DNA of 64,000 nucleotides. It comes from Bacteroidota bacterium (lineage in GTDB: Bacteria; Bacteroidota; Bacteroidia; Chitinophagales; Chitinophagaceae). The position numbers and the translations under genes are program-made. Within the stretch, counting starts at the first letter, position 1, and the number at the start of each line of letters is the position of its first letter. The notes under the pieces were generated by a model that saw nothing but the letters and a program-made list of their open reading frames with translations, made no database searches and was not told the DNA's origin. Below are positions 43,342 through 52,539 of the stretch, piece after piece. The stretch is taken from positions 124,001 to 188,000 of the forward strand of contig JAEYWX010000012.1 in assembly GCA_023428755.1 (NCBI GenBank), in the 5' to 3' direction.

Positions 43342-44232
43342 ATGAGCCATCTTACATTCACGCTGATTCAAACCAACTTACATTGGGAAGAGAAAGCAGC
43401 CAATCTGCAAATGCTGGAAGAAAAGATCAACTCCATTCAGCATCCCACACAGATCATTGTATTGCCCGAAATGTTTAACACGGGCTTTAGTATGAAGCCG
43501 GAAGAACTGGCTGAAGACATGAACGGACCAACCGTTGCATGGATGAAACGCATGGCTGCAGAAAAGCGGGTGATCGTTACCGGTAGTTTAATGGTCCGGG
43601 AAGAAATGGCTCAGGCCGGTGAAACCGGCCCGACCCTGAAATATTTCAATCGGCTCATCTGGATGTTGCCCAACGGTCAATATGGTGTGTACGATAAACG
43701 TCATTTGTTTGGTTATGCAGATGAAGACAAACATTACACGGCCGGCAGCAAACGTTTGATTGCTTCGGTGAATGGATGGAAAATCAACTTACAGGTTTGT
43801 TATGATCTGCGGTTTCCGGTGTGGGCAAGGCAGCAGGCCAGTCGTATCTCGACTCCGCTCGATACTCCCAACCCGTCCTTCGACTCCGCTCAGGACTCGA
43901 CTTCCGCTCAGGACTCGACTCCCGAATACGATGTGCTCATTTATGTAGCTAACTGGCCCGACCGCCGGGTGCATGCATGGAAAACATTACTTACAGCGAG
44001 GGCGATCGAAAACCAATGTTATGTAATTGGGGTGAACCGAACAGGAGATGATGGCAACGGTATTTATCACAGCGGCAACAGTATGGTGATTGATGCAATG
44101 GGTGAAGTGCTGTATGAAAAAGAACATGCAGAAGATGTTTATACCATTACACTCTCCAAAGAAAAACTGGAAGAGACAAGACACGAACTTCCTTTTTTAA
44201 AAGACGGGGATGCATTCAGCATTTTATTATAA
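43342..44232 (+). CDS. nitrilase-superfamily amidase with two repeat-derived insertions
   Basis: A 296-residue C-N hydrolase of the YafV/omega-amidase type. The catalytic triad is Glu43 (VLPEMFNTGFS), Lys119 (YDKRHLF) and Cys153 (QVCYDLRFPVW). Family members clear oxoglutaramate or related amides. Two peptides do not fit the family. Residues about 90-98 (AQAGETGPT) are encoded by a diverged copy of the window's 28-bp GC-rich repeat. Residues about 169-194 (after RQQASR, before EYDVLIYVANWP) hold SFDSAQDST then SAQDST, encoded by a tandem 18-bp repeat. The frame and catalytic residues are kept. It is followed by nagA. Confidence 0.85.
   Translation: MSHLTFTLIQTNLHWEEKAANLQMLEEKINSIQHPTQIIVLPEMFNTGFSMKPEELAEDMNGPTVAWMKRMAAEKRVIVTGSLMVREEMAQAGETGPTLKYFNRLIWMLPNGQYGVYDKRHLFGYADEDKHYTAGSKRLIASVNGWKINLQVCYDLRFPVWARQQASRISTPLDTPNPSFDSAQDSTSAQDSTPEYDVLIYVANWPDRRVHAWKTLLTARAIENQCYVIGVNRTGDDGNGIYHSGNSMVIDAMGEVLYEKEHAEDVYTITLSKEKLEETRHELPFLKDGDAFSILL
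43611..43635 (+). repeat. diverged copy of the 28-bp GC-rich repeat inside the nitrilase gene
   Basis: TCAGGCCGGTGAAACCGGCC then CGACC aligns without gaps to bases 4-28 of the intergenic repeat at 1446: 19 of 25 positions match, and five of the six differences are transitions. GGCCGGT-GAA-ACCGGCC is a perfect hairpin here. It encodes AQAGETGPT. Confidence 0.5.
43848..43923 (+). repeat. CGACTCCGCTC-type repeat insertion inside the nitrilase gene
   Basis: CGACTCCGCTC occurs at 43850-43860 and 43881-43891. TCCGCTCAGGACTCGACT is repeated exactly at 43885-43902 and 43903-43920. The stretch is GC-rich and Ser/Asp/Ala/Pro-coding, unlike the flanking codons. CTTCGACTCCGCTCAGG-type sequences are known as interspersed repeats in many bacterial genomes. 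Confidence 0.7.
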
Positions 44233-44239
44233 CAACAAC

Positions 44240-45355
44240 ATGTTAGCATTTTACAACGGAAGAATATTTACAGGCGATCGGTTTTTAAACGGATATGCAG
44301 TACTCGTGAAGAACGGATTTGTAGAATCTGTTTTGCCGGCAATTGATCTGCCTGCTGACTTAGATCGGTACGATCTGCAGGGGAATGTATTGGTGCCGGC
44401 GTTTATTGATCTGCAATTGTATGGAGGTAACGGTTTGTTGTTTTCACAATCGTTGAATGAAGAAGCCATTCTTGCAACTGATGCGTATTGTGTAAGCGGT
44501 GGTTGTACAAGGTTCCTGTTAACGATGGCTACCAACAGTATCGATGTTTTTCTGAAAGGCATAGATGTAGCAAAAAAATTCGTTCAAAAAAATCGAGAAA
44601 CAGGCTTGCTGGGTTTACATCTCGAAGGTCCGTATATCAACCCGGTAAAACGGGGAGCGCATTTATTGCAACACATCAAGCAACCAACAATAGATGAAGT
44701 AAAATTATTGATCGATAAAAGCGAAGGCATTGTAAAGATGATGACGCTTGCACCGGAGCAATGCAGTGATGAAGTAATTCAATTGCTACTGGACAACAAA
44801 ATTATTGTTTCGGCAGGCCACAGCAATGCAACGTATGAACAAGCAACCGCTGCATTCAACAAGGGAATCACTACTGCCACACATTTGTTCAATGCCATGT
44901 CGCCATTACAAGGCAGAGAGTTGGGAATGGTAGGCGCTATCTACGATCATGCAACAGCTTACAGCAGTATGGTATGCGACGGATTTCACACTTCGTTTGC
45001 TGCCGTTCGCATCAGTAAAAAAATGATGCAGGAACGGTTGTTCTTAATTACCGATGCTGTAACTGAAGTAGCAGAAGGAGCTTATCAGCATGTATTCAAA
45101 GATGACCGGTATGTGTTACCGGATGGAACATTATCCGGCTCTACACTTACCATGTTAAAGGCTGTAACGAATTGTATAGAACAAGCGGGTATTGAAATGG
45201 ATGAAGCGTTGCGGATGGCATCGCTTTACCCGGCAAGGGTGGCACAGTTGCTGGAGTTTGGAAAAATTGAAACTGGTTTCCGGGCCGATTTTGCTGTTCT
45301 GTCCCCACAACTTCAGATCAAACAGGTAATCCGGAACGGTACAATGTTATTGTGA
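44240..45355 (+). CDS. nagA: N-acetylglucosamine-6-phosphate deacetylase
   Basis: A 371-residue amidohydrolase from the ATG at 44240; an upstream ATG at 44210 overlaps the nitrilase and is not supported. Motifs are LQLYGGNG, GLHLEGPYINPVKRGAH (metal Glu), AGHSNATYEQ, THLFNAMSPL, VCDGFHT and ITDAVTEV (catalytic Asp). It converts GlcNAc-6-phosphate to glucosamine-6-phosphate in amino-sugar and peptidoglycan recycling. nagB is not adjacent here. It begins 7 bp after the nitrilase stop, so the two are cotranscribed. Confidence 0.9.
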   Translation: MLAFYNGRIFTGDRFLNGYAVLVKNGFVESVLPAIDLPADLDRYDLQGNVLVPAFIDLQLYGGNGLLFSQSLNEEAILATDAYCVSGGCTRFLLTMATNSIDVFLKGIDVAKKFVQKNRETGLLGLHLEGPYINPVKRGAHLLQHIKQPTIDEVKLLIDKSEGIVKMMTLAPEQCSDEVIQLLLDNKIIVSAGHSNATYEQATAAFNKGITTATHLFNAMSPLQGRELGMVGAIYDHATAYSSMVCDGFHTSFAAVRISKKMMQERLFLITDAVTEVAEGAYQHVFKDDRYVLPDGTLSGSTLTMLKAVTNCIEQAGIEMDEALRMASLYPARVAQLLEFGKIETGFRADFAVLSPQLQIKQVIRNGTMLL

Positions 45356-45427
45356 GTTATGTTGCAAAAAAAAGACCACGGCATGAATCCCGCAGTCTCA
45401 ATCAACATGAATGCCTAACTAAAAAAA

Positions 45428-46252
45428 TTAATAGGCGGGTACTTCTTCTTGCGTGTGTTTCTTTTTATGTTCGGGAATGTTCGGAAGCGGCTTTGCCATT
45501 CTTTGCAGTTGTGCCGTTTCAGCTTTTGATCGTTTGTTGCTGAGGTAACGGGTGAGTTTTAATTTGTAGAAATCGTAGAAGATCACCACAACAAGAAATA
45601 AACTCACTACATAAAATAATCCAAAACCCATAAACATGTATGTAAAACCTGATGCGATGGCACCTAATAAATAACCGGCTGCAATGGCTAACAACAGTTT
45701 CGCTTTCCCGATCAATTCTTTATTCTGCCGGTATTCTTTTCTTGTAAACATCGAAAAGAGAATTCCAAGATCAGTAGTAGTACCGGTAAGGTGTGTGGTT
45801 TTCACTGCAAAATTGGAAATGCTGGCAGTTAAACCGTTTTGCAAACCCATTGCAAACAACATTAATGATAACAGCACTTCTGTTTCTGCTAATGTTTCGT
45901 TGTAAAAAAACGATCCATAGGTTCCAACGGCCACTAAACAAAGTATTTCCAATACAACCGGAATTGCATGTGCTACATAGGCATTGCGTTTATTCAGATG
46001 TATCACAAACATATTTGATACAAAACTCCCAAAGAAAAAGAGGAAGATCCAGGCAAACACTACGGCACCCTGGTACAAATTACCTTTCACCACTTCAGAT
46101 GCGAGAATGGCAAAGTGTCCTGTAATGTTGGAGCTAAACGAAAAGAACAACAGTAACGATGCGATGTTTACCATCCCTGCTGAAAATGCTGTTAATACTC
46201 CAAGCCTGATATTATCTCCCAGTGTTCTGCTGTTACTGTATTTCCTGAGCAT
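45428..46252 (-). CDS. YoaK/DUF1275 family membrane protein
   Basis: A 274-residue protein from the ATG at 46250-46252. It has six hydrophobic segments, and family features LGVLTAFSAGMVNIASLLLFFSF, TGHFAILASEVVKGN and LGLQNGLTASISNFAVKTTHLTGTTTDLG. The C-terminus is basic and likely cytoplasmic. Members are of unknown function. Its start overlaps the preceding small gene by 20 bp. An unusual long cytoplasmic tail rich in Lys ends the protein. Confidence 0.85.
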   Translation of the reverse strand: MLRKYSNSRTLGDNIRLGVLTAFSAGMVNIASLLLFFSFSSNITGHFAILASEVVKGNLYQGAVVFAWIFLFFFGSFVSNMFVIHLNKRNAYVAHAIPVVLEILCLVAVGTYGSFFYNETLAETEVLLSLMLFAMGLQNGLTASISNFAVKTTHLTGTTTDLGILFSMFTRKEYRQNKELIGKAKLLLAIAAGYLLGAIASGFTYMFMGFGLFYVVSLFLVVVIFYDFYKLKLTRYLSNKRSKAETAQLQRMAKPLPNIPEHKKKHTQEEVPAY

Positions 46253-46709
46253 AGGTATTTGTTTTATTCCGTTCAAACGTTAAGCGGGCAATGCCCCTGG
46301 CCTGTACGTCTGATTCAGCGTCCAGTACCATTTTGTCTTTGCTTAACTGGGTTAACTGATAATTTTCAACATGGCCCGGTGCGTATTTGATCTGCAACAC
46401 ATGGCCACGGCCTTTGATGTTCCATTTCAATTGTTGCACCTCATCGTTAACGGTCACCCGAAGTTTACCACCGGGTAAAAACTCCCAGTTTTCTGCTTCG
46501 TGTAATGAAAAACCCTGTAAAGGTTTTGTTTGTGTTTTACTGGCTGCGGCAATATCAGCACCAATGGCAGAGCCTTTTTCGTACTTCCATGTTTTTTCAT
46601 CCCATGGCCCCAGTATTAATTTTTCAGGACTTGAAGACGATTGCATCATTACTGTAAAACCTGTTAGTCCCAGTGCAAACACAGCTATATAAATGAACCA
46701 AAGTTTCAT
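46233..46709 (-). CDS. hypothetical membrane-anchored or secreted protein (158 aa)
   Basis: A 158-residue protein with one N-terminal hydrophobic segment (4-22). The rest looks beta-rich, with the pattern LILGPWDEKTWKYEK, ENWEFLPGGKLRVTV, LKWNIKGRGHVLQIKY and ENYQLTQLSKDKMVLDAES, which resembles lipocalin-like DUFs of Bacteroidota. Such domains may bind small ligands. It is 17 bp downstream of the Usp-like gene and overlaps the YoaK gene by 20 bp, making a three-gene operon. Confidence 0.6.
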   Translation of the reverse strand: MKLWFIYIAVFALGLTGFTVMMQSSSSPEKLILGPWDEKTWKYEKGSAIGADIAAASKTQTKPLQGFSLHEAENWEFLPGGKLRVTVNDEVQQLKWNIKGRGHVLQIKYAPGHVENYQLTQLSKDKMVLDAESDVQARGIARLTFERNKTNTYAQEIQ

Positions 46710-46726
46710 AGTAAAGAGTTTAAATG

Positions 46727-47227
46727 TTAACCCATCGATACACGGTTGGCAAACAGCTCGGCCACATTTCCTTTTTCAGGCATGGGCACTTCAATGGCTG
46801 AGCCAATGGTTGTAATATTCAAATTGCTTGCTTTGATATAAGGAAGCAGATCAAAACTGTTTTTGTCTTTAAACTTCGGATTGTAAAGTATAGGTAAGCA
46901 TACTTCATTCACACGGTTGGCTTCAACAAACTGGTTGAAGGCGGCTTGCGTAAAACCGGTAAAAATATCTTTGCGCATAATACGAACCTGCGAAGCATAT
47001 TTATTTTTTAATACACGCAACGCTTCTTCAAATGCCGGATTTGTGAGCGATTCAAGCACTTTAGATTTCGAGAAGAAAAGCAGGTTGGTAATTGAATCGG
47101 TCTGGTGCAACCCATGCAGCAAAATGATATTCACTTTGGTATCGCTGTCCTGTTCATTGAGGTATGATTTTACAATGTTCAACGAGGCAATACTGAAATC
47201 TGTGGGAACTAAAACTGTTTTTTCCAT
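46727..47227 (-). CDS. universal-stress-protein-like protein
   Basis: A 166-residue protein beginning MEKTVLVPTDFSIASLN, the beta1-loop start of the Usp fold. The helical hairpin FEEALRVLKNKYASQVRIMRKDIFTGF follows, with a later NEVCLPILYN strand. The usual GxxGxxxxS nucleotide signature at the C-terminus is not evident, so ATP binding is uncertain. It is the first gene of the operon with the lipocalin-like gene and YoaK. Function unknown but probably stress-related. Confidence 0.65.
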   Translation of the reverse strand: MEKTVLVPTDFSIASLNIVKSYLNEQDSDTKVNIILLHGLHQTDSITNLLFFSKSKVLESLTNPAFEEALRVLKNKYASQVRIMRKDIFTGFTQAAFNQFVEANRVNEVCLPILYNPKFKDKNSFDLLPYIKASNLNITTIGSAIEVPMPEKGNVAELFANRVSMG

Positions 47228-47428
47228 AGCATTTTTGTTTTGCGATTAGAGAGCAAATTTGTACCCGAGTCATTAAAATGACCTAAAGGCACAGTTAGAA
47301 TGCTATTAGAATATGGACAAAGAAATTAGAAACGCATTAGAAAAGCGGGAGGCAAATAAAGGTTGTTCAACAATTTGAACGGGAGCCCTTTTGTTTTTTC
47401 AACACAACTTTTAGAAAGGATGTTGACA

Positions 47429-48808
47429 TTATAATTGGTACTGCCCAACTGGAAGATTGATTTGCACGGTGGTACCTTGTTGTACAATGGACGATACAAT
47501 GATTTCACCATTATGGATACGGATGATGTTTCGTGTTAGCGGCAATCCAATTCCATAGCCTTCGTACTTGAGTGTATTGGATGCACGGAAAAACGGATCG
47601 TAGATATATTTCAATTCAGCATCGGGAATACCAATGCCCTGATCTTTTATGATGATGAATACATTTTGATCGGATGCGCCAATGGAAACATGTACCACTT
47701 TATAATCGCTGTATTTGCAGGCATTGCTGATGATATTACTCAGTGCAAGATGCAATAGCTGTTCATTGCCTTTTACTTTCAGTTTGGCCGGATTCTCCGG
47801 CAGCAGACTCATGTCGATATGAATATTGCTGCGGGGATTTATTTTTTCGATGGTTTCTTTTACATCCCATAAGAGTTGATCAACACGCACTTTATCAAAC
47901 TTCTGGCTTTTTCCATTAAACCCTGTTTGTGCAAGGAACAGCAGCGCTTTTGTTTTTCTGTCGAGCTTTTCAGCTTCGTCCAGTATCACCGTAATGGTTT
48001 CAATGTACTCTTCCGGTTTCCGGATCTTGGATAAGGTTACATCTGCTTCACCAATAATGGCTGTTAAAGGCGTACGCAATTCATGCGATGCATTGCTTAC
48101 AAAATTGTTTTGCGTTTCAAATGATGTTTCAATACGATCGAGCATGTTGTTGAAGGTGCGTGTAAGCTGTGCCAGCTCGTCGTTGTTATTATTCTGATCG
48201 AGACGGAGGTGAAGATTTTCGGAACTGATCTCCTGTACCTGGTCTGTAATTTTTCGAAGCGGCCTGAATACAAACCGTGAAAAATACAACGCAATAAGAG
48301 CGGAGAAAAGAAACGCAGCAATGATTGCAAATACAAGCGTACGCCGTAAATAAGCAGAGTGATGCAGTTCAAAATAGTTTTGAGCAGAAGCTACAACAAT
48401 GTATTCACCCTGTTTGCTTTGATAGCGGATACCTTTATAAAACATGCCGTCATTATTATATTCCGCTTTTCCATCTTTCAGCACATTGTTGAAAAAAGAA
48501 ACCGGAAGACCAACCTTTTTTGCTTCTCCTTCAAACGATTCACCTGGTGAAATGCGGAAGAAACGATCCTGTTCCTGGGGCAGCTTTTCAAAAAATTCAT
48601 TGCGCAGATCTTTGATATCGGCTTGTGTAGATCCTTCTTCCTGATCGAGCTCCACTTTTGCAGCTGTAACAGCACGGATCTCAAGCAGCTTGTAAAAATC
48701 TTCGTAGGAATAGTTGGAAACAGAGAGGTACACAAATCCGCTGAACAACAAAATGATGGTTAAAAATGCTGTTAACAGAATAAGCATGGTCTTGAACTGT
48801 ATCTTCAT
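47429..48808 (-). CDS. two-component sensor histidine kinase
   Basis: A 459-residue kinase. Membrane helices lie at about 8-30 and 156-178, with a 120-residue periplasmic sensor between. A HAMP linker follows (about 179-230), then the phospho-acceptor His242 in FVSNASHELRTPLTA. The ATPase domain has NIISNACKYSDYK, KDQGIGIPDAELKYIYDPFFRA and GIGLPLTRNI. It is encoded 35 bp downstream of an OmpR-type response regulator in the same orientation and should phosphorylate it. The signal is unknown. Confidence 0.9.
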   Translation of the reverse strand: MKIQFKTMLILLTAFLTIILLFSGFVYLSVSNYSYEDFYKLLEIRAVTAAKVELDQEEGSTQADIKDLRNEFFEKLPQEQDRFFRISPGESFEGEAKKVGLPVSFFNNVLKDGKAEYNNDGMFYKGIRYQSKQGEYIVVASAQNYFELHHSAYLRRTLVFAIIAAFLFSALIALYFSRFVFRPLRKITDQVQEISSENLHLRLDQNNNNDELAQLTRTFNNMLDRIETSFETQNNFVSNASHELRTPLTAIIGEADVTLSKIRKPEEYIETITVILDEAEKLDRKTKALLFLAQTGFNGKSQKFDKVRVDQLLWDVKETIEKINPRSNIHIDMSLLPENPAKLKVKGNEQLLHLALSNIISNACKYSDYKVVHVSIGASDQNVFIIIKDQGIGIPDAELKYIYDPFFRASNTLKYEGYGIGLPLTRNIIRIHNGEIIVSSIVQQGTTVQINLPVGQYQL

Positions 48809-48843
48809 CTCTTCCGTAATTTAAAAATGAAAAAGCGGTACTA

Positions 48844-49539
48844 TTAGTGATCTTTCAACACATAACCCATCCCAATAACAGTGTGAATGAGTTTTTGATC
48901 GGCATAGCTGTCAATTTTCTTTCGCAGGTAGTTTACATATACATCTACCACATTGGTACCAATATCAAAGTTTACACCCCACACTTCTTCCAGTATATCA
49001 ATGCGGGACAATACTTTGTTTTTGTTTTTCATGAAATACAAAAGCAAGCGATACTCCGTTGTTGTGAGAGATATCACTTTGCCATCACGTGTTACAACTT
49101 TTGTATAATCATTGAGTTCAAGATCGGCAAAGCGATATACATGCTCTTCCTGTACTTCGGGTGTTGCTGTTGAATTGTCCGACCGGCGAAGCAATGTTTT
49201 TATACGGGCCACCAATTCAATAAACTTGAACGGTTTTACCAGGTAATCATCGGCACCGGTTTCAAGCCCCAGTACAATATTTTCGGAAGTGCCCAACGCA
49301 GTAAGAAAGAGAACAGGAATGGAGTTGTTTGTTTTTCGAATTTCCCGGCACACTTCCAGTCCATTTTTATCGGGCAGCATAATGTCCAGTATTACCAGGT
49401 CAAAATAATTGGCAGCAAAGAGTTGCAGGCCGGTGGAACCGTCAAACGCAACGGTTACATCAAACCCCTCTTCTGTAAGACCTTTTTTGATAAATGAAAC
49501 AACATGTGTTTCATCTTCTACAAGTAATATTTTTTTCAT
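48844..49539 (-). CDS. OmpR-family response regulator
   Basis: A 231-residue regulator from the ATG at 49537-49539; an ATG five codons earlier is also possible. The receiver domain has the phospho-acceptor Asp52 in FDLVILDIMLPDKNG and Lys in DDYLVKPFKFIEL. The C-terminal winged helix has VISLTTTEYRLLLYFMKNKNKVLSRIDILEEVW and VDVYVNYLRKKI. It is the first gene of the two-component operon and activates or represses genes in response to the kinase. Its targets are not known. Confidence 0.9.
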   Translation of the reverse strand: MKKILLVEDETHVVSFIKKGLTEEGFDVTVAFDGSTGLQLFAANYFDLVILDIMLPDKNGLEVCREIRKTNNSIPVLFLTALGTSENIVLGLETGADDYLVKPFKFIELVARIKTLLRRSDNSTATPEVQEEHVYRFADLELNDYTKVVTRDGKVISLTTTEYRLLLYFMKNKNKVLSRIDILEEVWGVNFDIGTNVVDVYVNYLRKKIDSYADQKLIHTVIGMGYVLKDH

Positions 49540-49656
49540 GATGGCTTCACACATTTAACAGCATCAGTCATCAGTATGCTGTACTGCTGTGCAAAGGTAT
49601 CTGTTACAAAACAATAAAAAAGGAAAAGGCAGTTAAACAGTGGCAGATAACAATTA

Positions 49657-49953
49657 CTATCGCTTGCGGATGCGTTTTACCTCATATACATCCATGGGCT
49701 CGGCACAAAAGCATTGATACGTTTCAGTTGTTTTAATAATACAGGCCGATACAGCGAGGCTATCGGTCAGGTACTGTGCAGGAATATCTTTCAGTTTTAC
49801 AACACGTGGAAGTGCTTCCGATTCAAAATACCATCCAAGTCCGTCCGCTGCAGGTTCTCCGCCCCAGTGTATCACGCCATCGGTACACAACTGGTCTTTC
49901 TGACAAGCGTTGAAAAGAAAAAGTACAAAACAGGAGATAAGGAGTTGCTTCAT
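49657..49953 (-). CDS. small lipoprotein, function unknown (98 aa)
   Basis: A 98-residue protein from the ATG at 49951-49953 with a lipobox (FLFNAC, Cys16). It has several Cys residues (QLCTDG, SACIIK, CFC) that may form disulfides or bind metal. Family not recognised. It starts 19 bp after the S41 peptidase stop on the same strand and probably belongs to that operon. The CFCAEP ending and IHWGGEP middle are the most distinctive segments. Confidence 0.55.
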   Translation of the reverse strand: MKQLLISCFVLFLFNACQKDQLCTDGVIHWGGEPAADGLGWYFESEALPRVVKLKDIPAQYLTDSLAVSACIIKTTETYQCFCAEPMDVYEVKRIRKR

Positions 49954-49972
49954 ACGGTTATTGACATGCACA

Positions 49973-51481
49973 TCAACTTTTCCGTTGCATGATCAATTCA
50001 ATCGTTTTATCCATTTTCGGATCACGGTTGTTACGGATACTTTCGGCACTGGCTTTCACTTCTACATCGGGTAACACACCAAGCCCGTTTTTTGGATAGT
50101 TTGTATTGTTTACGATGCGGTACAACGGGATGCGTACACGCAGTTTGCTGTTGGGTAAAATCATTTCCGGAATAAACACCCCATTGTTTCCATAATAACC
50201 GCCGCCTGTTTCTTCTCCCACAATGGTAACATTGTGCTGTCCTTTTACTGCAGCTGCAAATAAGGTGGTGGCCGAAAATGAATAGCCGCCTGTTAATACA
50301 TACACCTGGCCGTTGTATTTATTTTTCAACGGTGTATATTGTTTATTGGCAAAGAATTTAAATACATACATACTGTCACTTTGTTTCTTACTCAGAAAAA
50401 AGAGACCAAGGTTGTAAATAAACCGCTTGTACAGCTTTGCATCCGATCTCAGTTTTCGATGAGTGGCATAAATTGAATCAGCAAACGTAAAGGGCTCCTG
50501 TTTTACAAGCCTGGTTAAGCAAAGTGATGTTTTAATTAGCCCTCCGCCATTGTTGCGTACATCGATTACTAAATGATTGACTTGTTTTTTTTGCAGCTGA
50601 CGGAAACTTTTTTTCAAAAAATGTTTACTTAAACTGGTGCCAAAACTATTGATACGCAATACAGCAAATGTGCCTGTTGAATCAATATTGAATGTTCGTG
50701 TGCGTTGCAGGCGGCGTTCACGTTCAGTGATGGTGGGTGTTGGTGGTGAAGGAGGTGTTGGGGCCGGCGTTGCAGCAACTGACGGTCTGCGTCGTGTGGT
50801 ATCCCGTTGCGGATCGTACACTGGCAAGTTCAATTGTCTGCTCACACCGTTAAAACCTACAAACTCAACTGCATAACTGTTTTGTACACCAAACCGCATA
50901 TTGTAATACGTGGTGAAATTATTGCTGAGGTTTTGATAGCTGAAGTTTTTTGCGTTGCCGTCGATTGAAACCAGGGGTAGCATTGAATCAATAATAGACC
51001 TGGCTGAAAAACCATTGATGGAAAGTAATGGTGTGCCGGGCCGGATAACGGAATCTCTTCGGTTGAGGTTGATGGTTACAACCAGTGATGAATCGTCCGT
51101 TATTTTGGCCAGTAAGGGGAATGTTTTTAAACGTCTTCCTTCAATGTAGTTGTAATAGTTTTTTGAAAACCGTACGCTGGTATGTCCGCAACGGATCGGG
51201 AATAAGGTTTCTGCTACAATGGTTCTGAACTGAATTTCATTGAGCGAATCGGTGAGGCGTATATACGCTTTTTGAAACGACGCATCGATCTCTTCTTTTG
51301 AACTGTACCAATACAACGAGGGATGATTATCCTTCAGCGTTTTTTCCATCACCTCCACATCTTCCCGCAACTGAGCAGCACTATACTTCCGTTCAGGTGT
51401 ATAGTTGAGATTGCCTGTTGCAGAACAGGACACAAGCAGGGAGCCCAAAATCAATACATAAAAAAAAGAGATGTTCTTCAT
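49973..51481 (-). CDS. S41-family (tail-specific-type) peptidase lipoprotein
   Basis: A 502-residue protein with a lipobox (LLVSC, Cys19). An N-terminal helical domain is followed by a PDZ-like part (GTPLLSINGFSARSI), a Pro/Thr-rich stretch at about 225-245, and the protease domain. LVIDVRNNGGG begins the S41 core, and the nucleophile is Ser in TGGYSFSATTLFAA; VGEETGGGYYGNNG follows. It should cleave C-terminal ends of periplasmic or outer-membrane-bound proteins. It is 8 bp downstream of thiL. Confidence 0.85.
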   Translation of the reverse strand: MKNISFFYVLILGSLLVSCSATGNLNYTPERKYSAAQLREDVEVMEKTLKDNHPSLYWYSSKEEIDASFQKAYIRLTDSLNEIQFRTIVAETLFPIRCGHTSVRFSKNYYNYIEGRRLKTFPLLAKITDDSSLVVTINLNRRDSVIRPGTPLLSINGFSARSIIDSMLPLVSIDGNAKNFSYQNLSNNFTTYYNMRFGVQNSYAVEFVGFNGVSRQLNLPVYDPQRDTTRRRPSVAATPAPTPPSPPTPTITERERRLQRTRTFNIDSTGTFAVLRINSFGTSLSKHFLKKSFRQLQKKQVNHLVIDVRNNGGGLIKTSLCLTRLVKQEPFTFADSIYATHRKLRSDAKLYKRFIYNLGLFFLSKKQSDSMYVFKFFANKQYTPLKNKYNGQVYVLTGGYSFSATTLFAAAVKGQHNVTIVGEETGGGYYGNNGVFIPEMILPNSKLRVRIPLYRIVNNTNYPKNGLGVLPDVEVKASAESIRNNRDPKMDKTIELIMQRKS

Positions 51482-51489
51482 TACACAAG

Positions 51490-52524
51490 TTATTTTCCAA
51501 ATGCATTCCAGCCCTGTGCTGTTAATGCATATTTATTGCCGCCTCTTGTAAGAATATGGGCGCCTTCTTTTTGTTCGGTGATGTAACCTACAATGCGAAT
51601 TCCGTTTACATCTTTTACTTTATCATAGTCGGCTTGCGAAAGGGTAAACAGCAATTCATAATCTTCGCCACCGCTTAATGCGCAGGCAGTAGGATCGATC
51701 TCTAATTTATACGCAAACTCTTTTGCATCGGGATGTACCGGCAACTTGTCTTCGTACAAAACAGCGCCTACTTCACTTTGCTTGCAGATGTGCAACACCT
51801 CGCTGCTAAGACCGTCGCTGATGTCCATCATCGAAGTAGGGACGATGTTTTCTTTTTCAAAGAACTCGATAATATCTTTCCGTGCTTCCGGTTTCAGTAA
51901 TCGACCGACAATATAATCCCGGTTTTCCAAGTCAGGTTGTACGCCTTTTGTTTCCAGAAAAATTTTCTTTTCACGCTCCAATAATAACAAACCCAAATAC
52001 GCACCACCAAGGTAACCGCTTACACAAATAAGATCGTTCACCTGTGCGGTACTTCGTTTCACAAATTTATCCGGTGCAACTTCGCCTATAGCGGTAACAC
52101 TGATTACAAATCCTTTTTGCGAAGAAGTGGTATCGCCACCAACAAGGTCTACTCCATATTCTTCACAGGCCACATACACGCCATCATAAAATTCTTCCAG
52201 CGCCTCCAGGCTAAAGCGGTTGCTCACCGCAATGCTCACTGTAATTTGTGTTGGAGTGGCATTCATGGCATAGATATCACTTACATTCACCACTACACTT
52301 TTGTAACCGAGGTGTTTTAATGGTGTGTACATTAAATCAAAATGCACGCCTTCCATTAACAGATCGGTTGTAACCACTGTTTGCTTCCCAAAATGATCGA
52401 TTACGGCTGCATCATCACCCACACCTAAAATGGTAGATGCGTTCTGATGTTCAATATTCTTTGTCAGATGGTCGATCAAACCAAATTCACCAAGGGTGGA
52501 TAGTTCTGTGCGTTGTTCACTCAT
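51490..52524 (-). CDS. thiL: thiamine-monophosphate kinase
   Basis: A 344-residue enzyme from the ATG at 52522-52524. Motifs include LGVGDDAAVI, TTDLLMEGVHFDLMYTPL, GGDTTSSQKGFVISVTAIG, and MDISDGLSSEVLHIC followed by SGGEDYELLFTL. It phosphorylates thiamine monophosphate to the active diphosphate. No TPP riboswitch was seen upstream, where a repeat-flanked gene sits. It forms a probable operon with the S41 peptidase. Confidence 0.9.
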   Translation of the reverse strand: MSEQRTELSTLGEFGLIDHLTKNIEHQNASTILGVGDDAAVIDHFGKQTVVTTDLLMEGVHFDLMYTPLKHLGYKSVVVNVSDIYAMNATPTQITVSIAVSNRFSLEALEEFYDGVYVACEEYGVDLVGGDTTSSQKGFVISVTAIGEVAPDKFVKRSTAQVNDLICVSGYLGGAYLGLLLLEREKKIFLETKGVQPDLENRDYIVGRLLKPEARKDIIEFFEKENIVPTSMMDISDGLSSEVLHICKQSEVGAVLYEDKLPVHPDAKEFAYKLEIDPTACALSGGEDYELLFTLSQADYDKVKDVNGIRIVGYITEQKEGAHILTRGGNKYALTAQGWNAFGK

Positions 52525-52539
52525 AACTTTAAAATGTTT

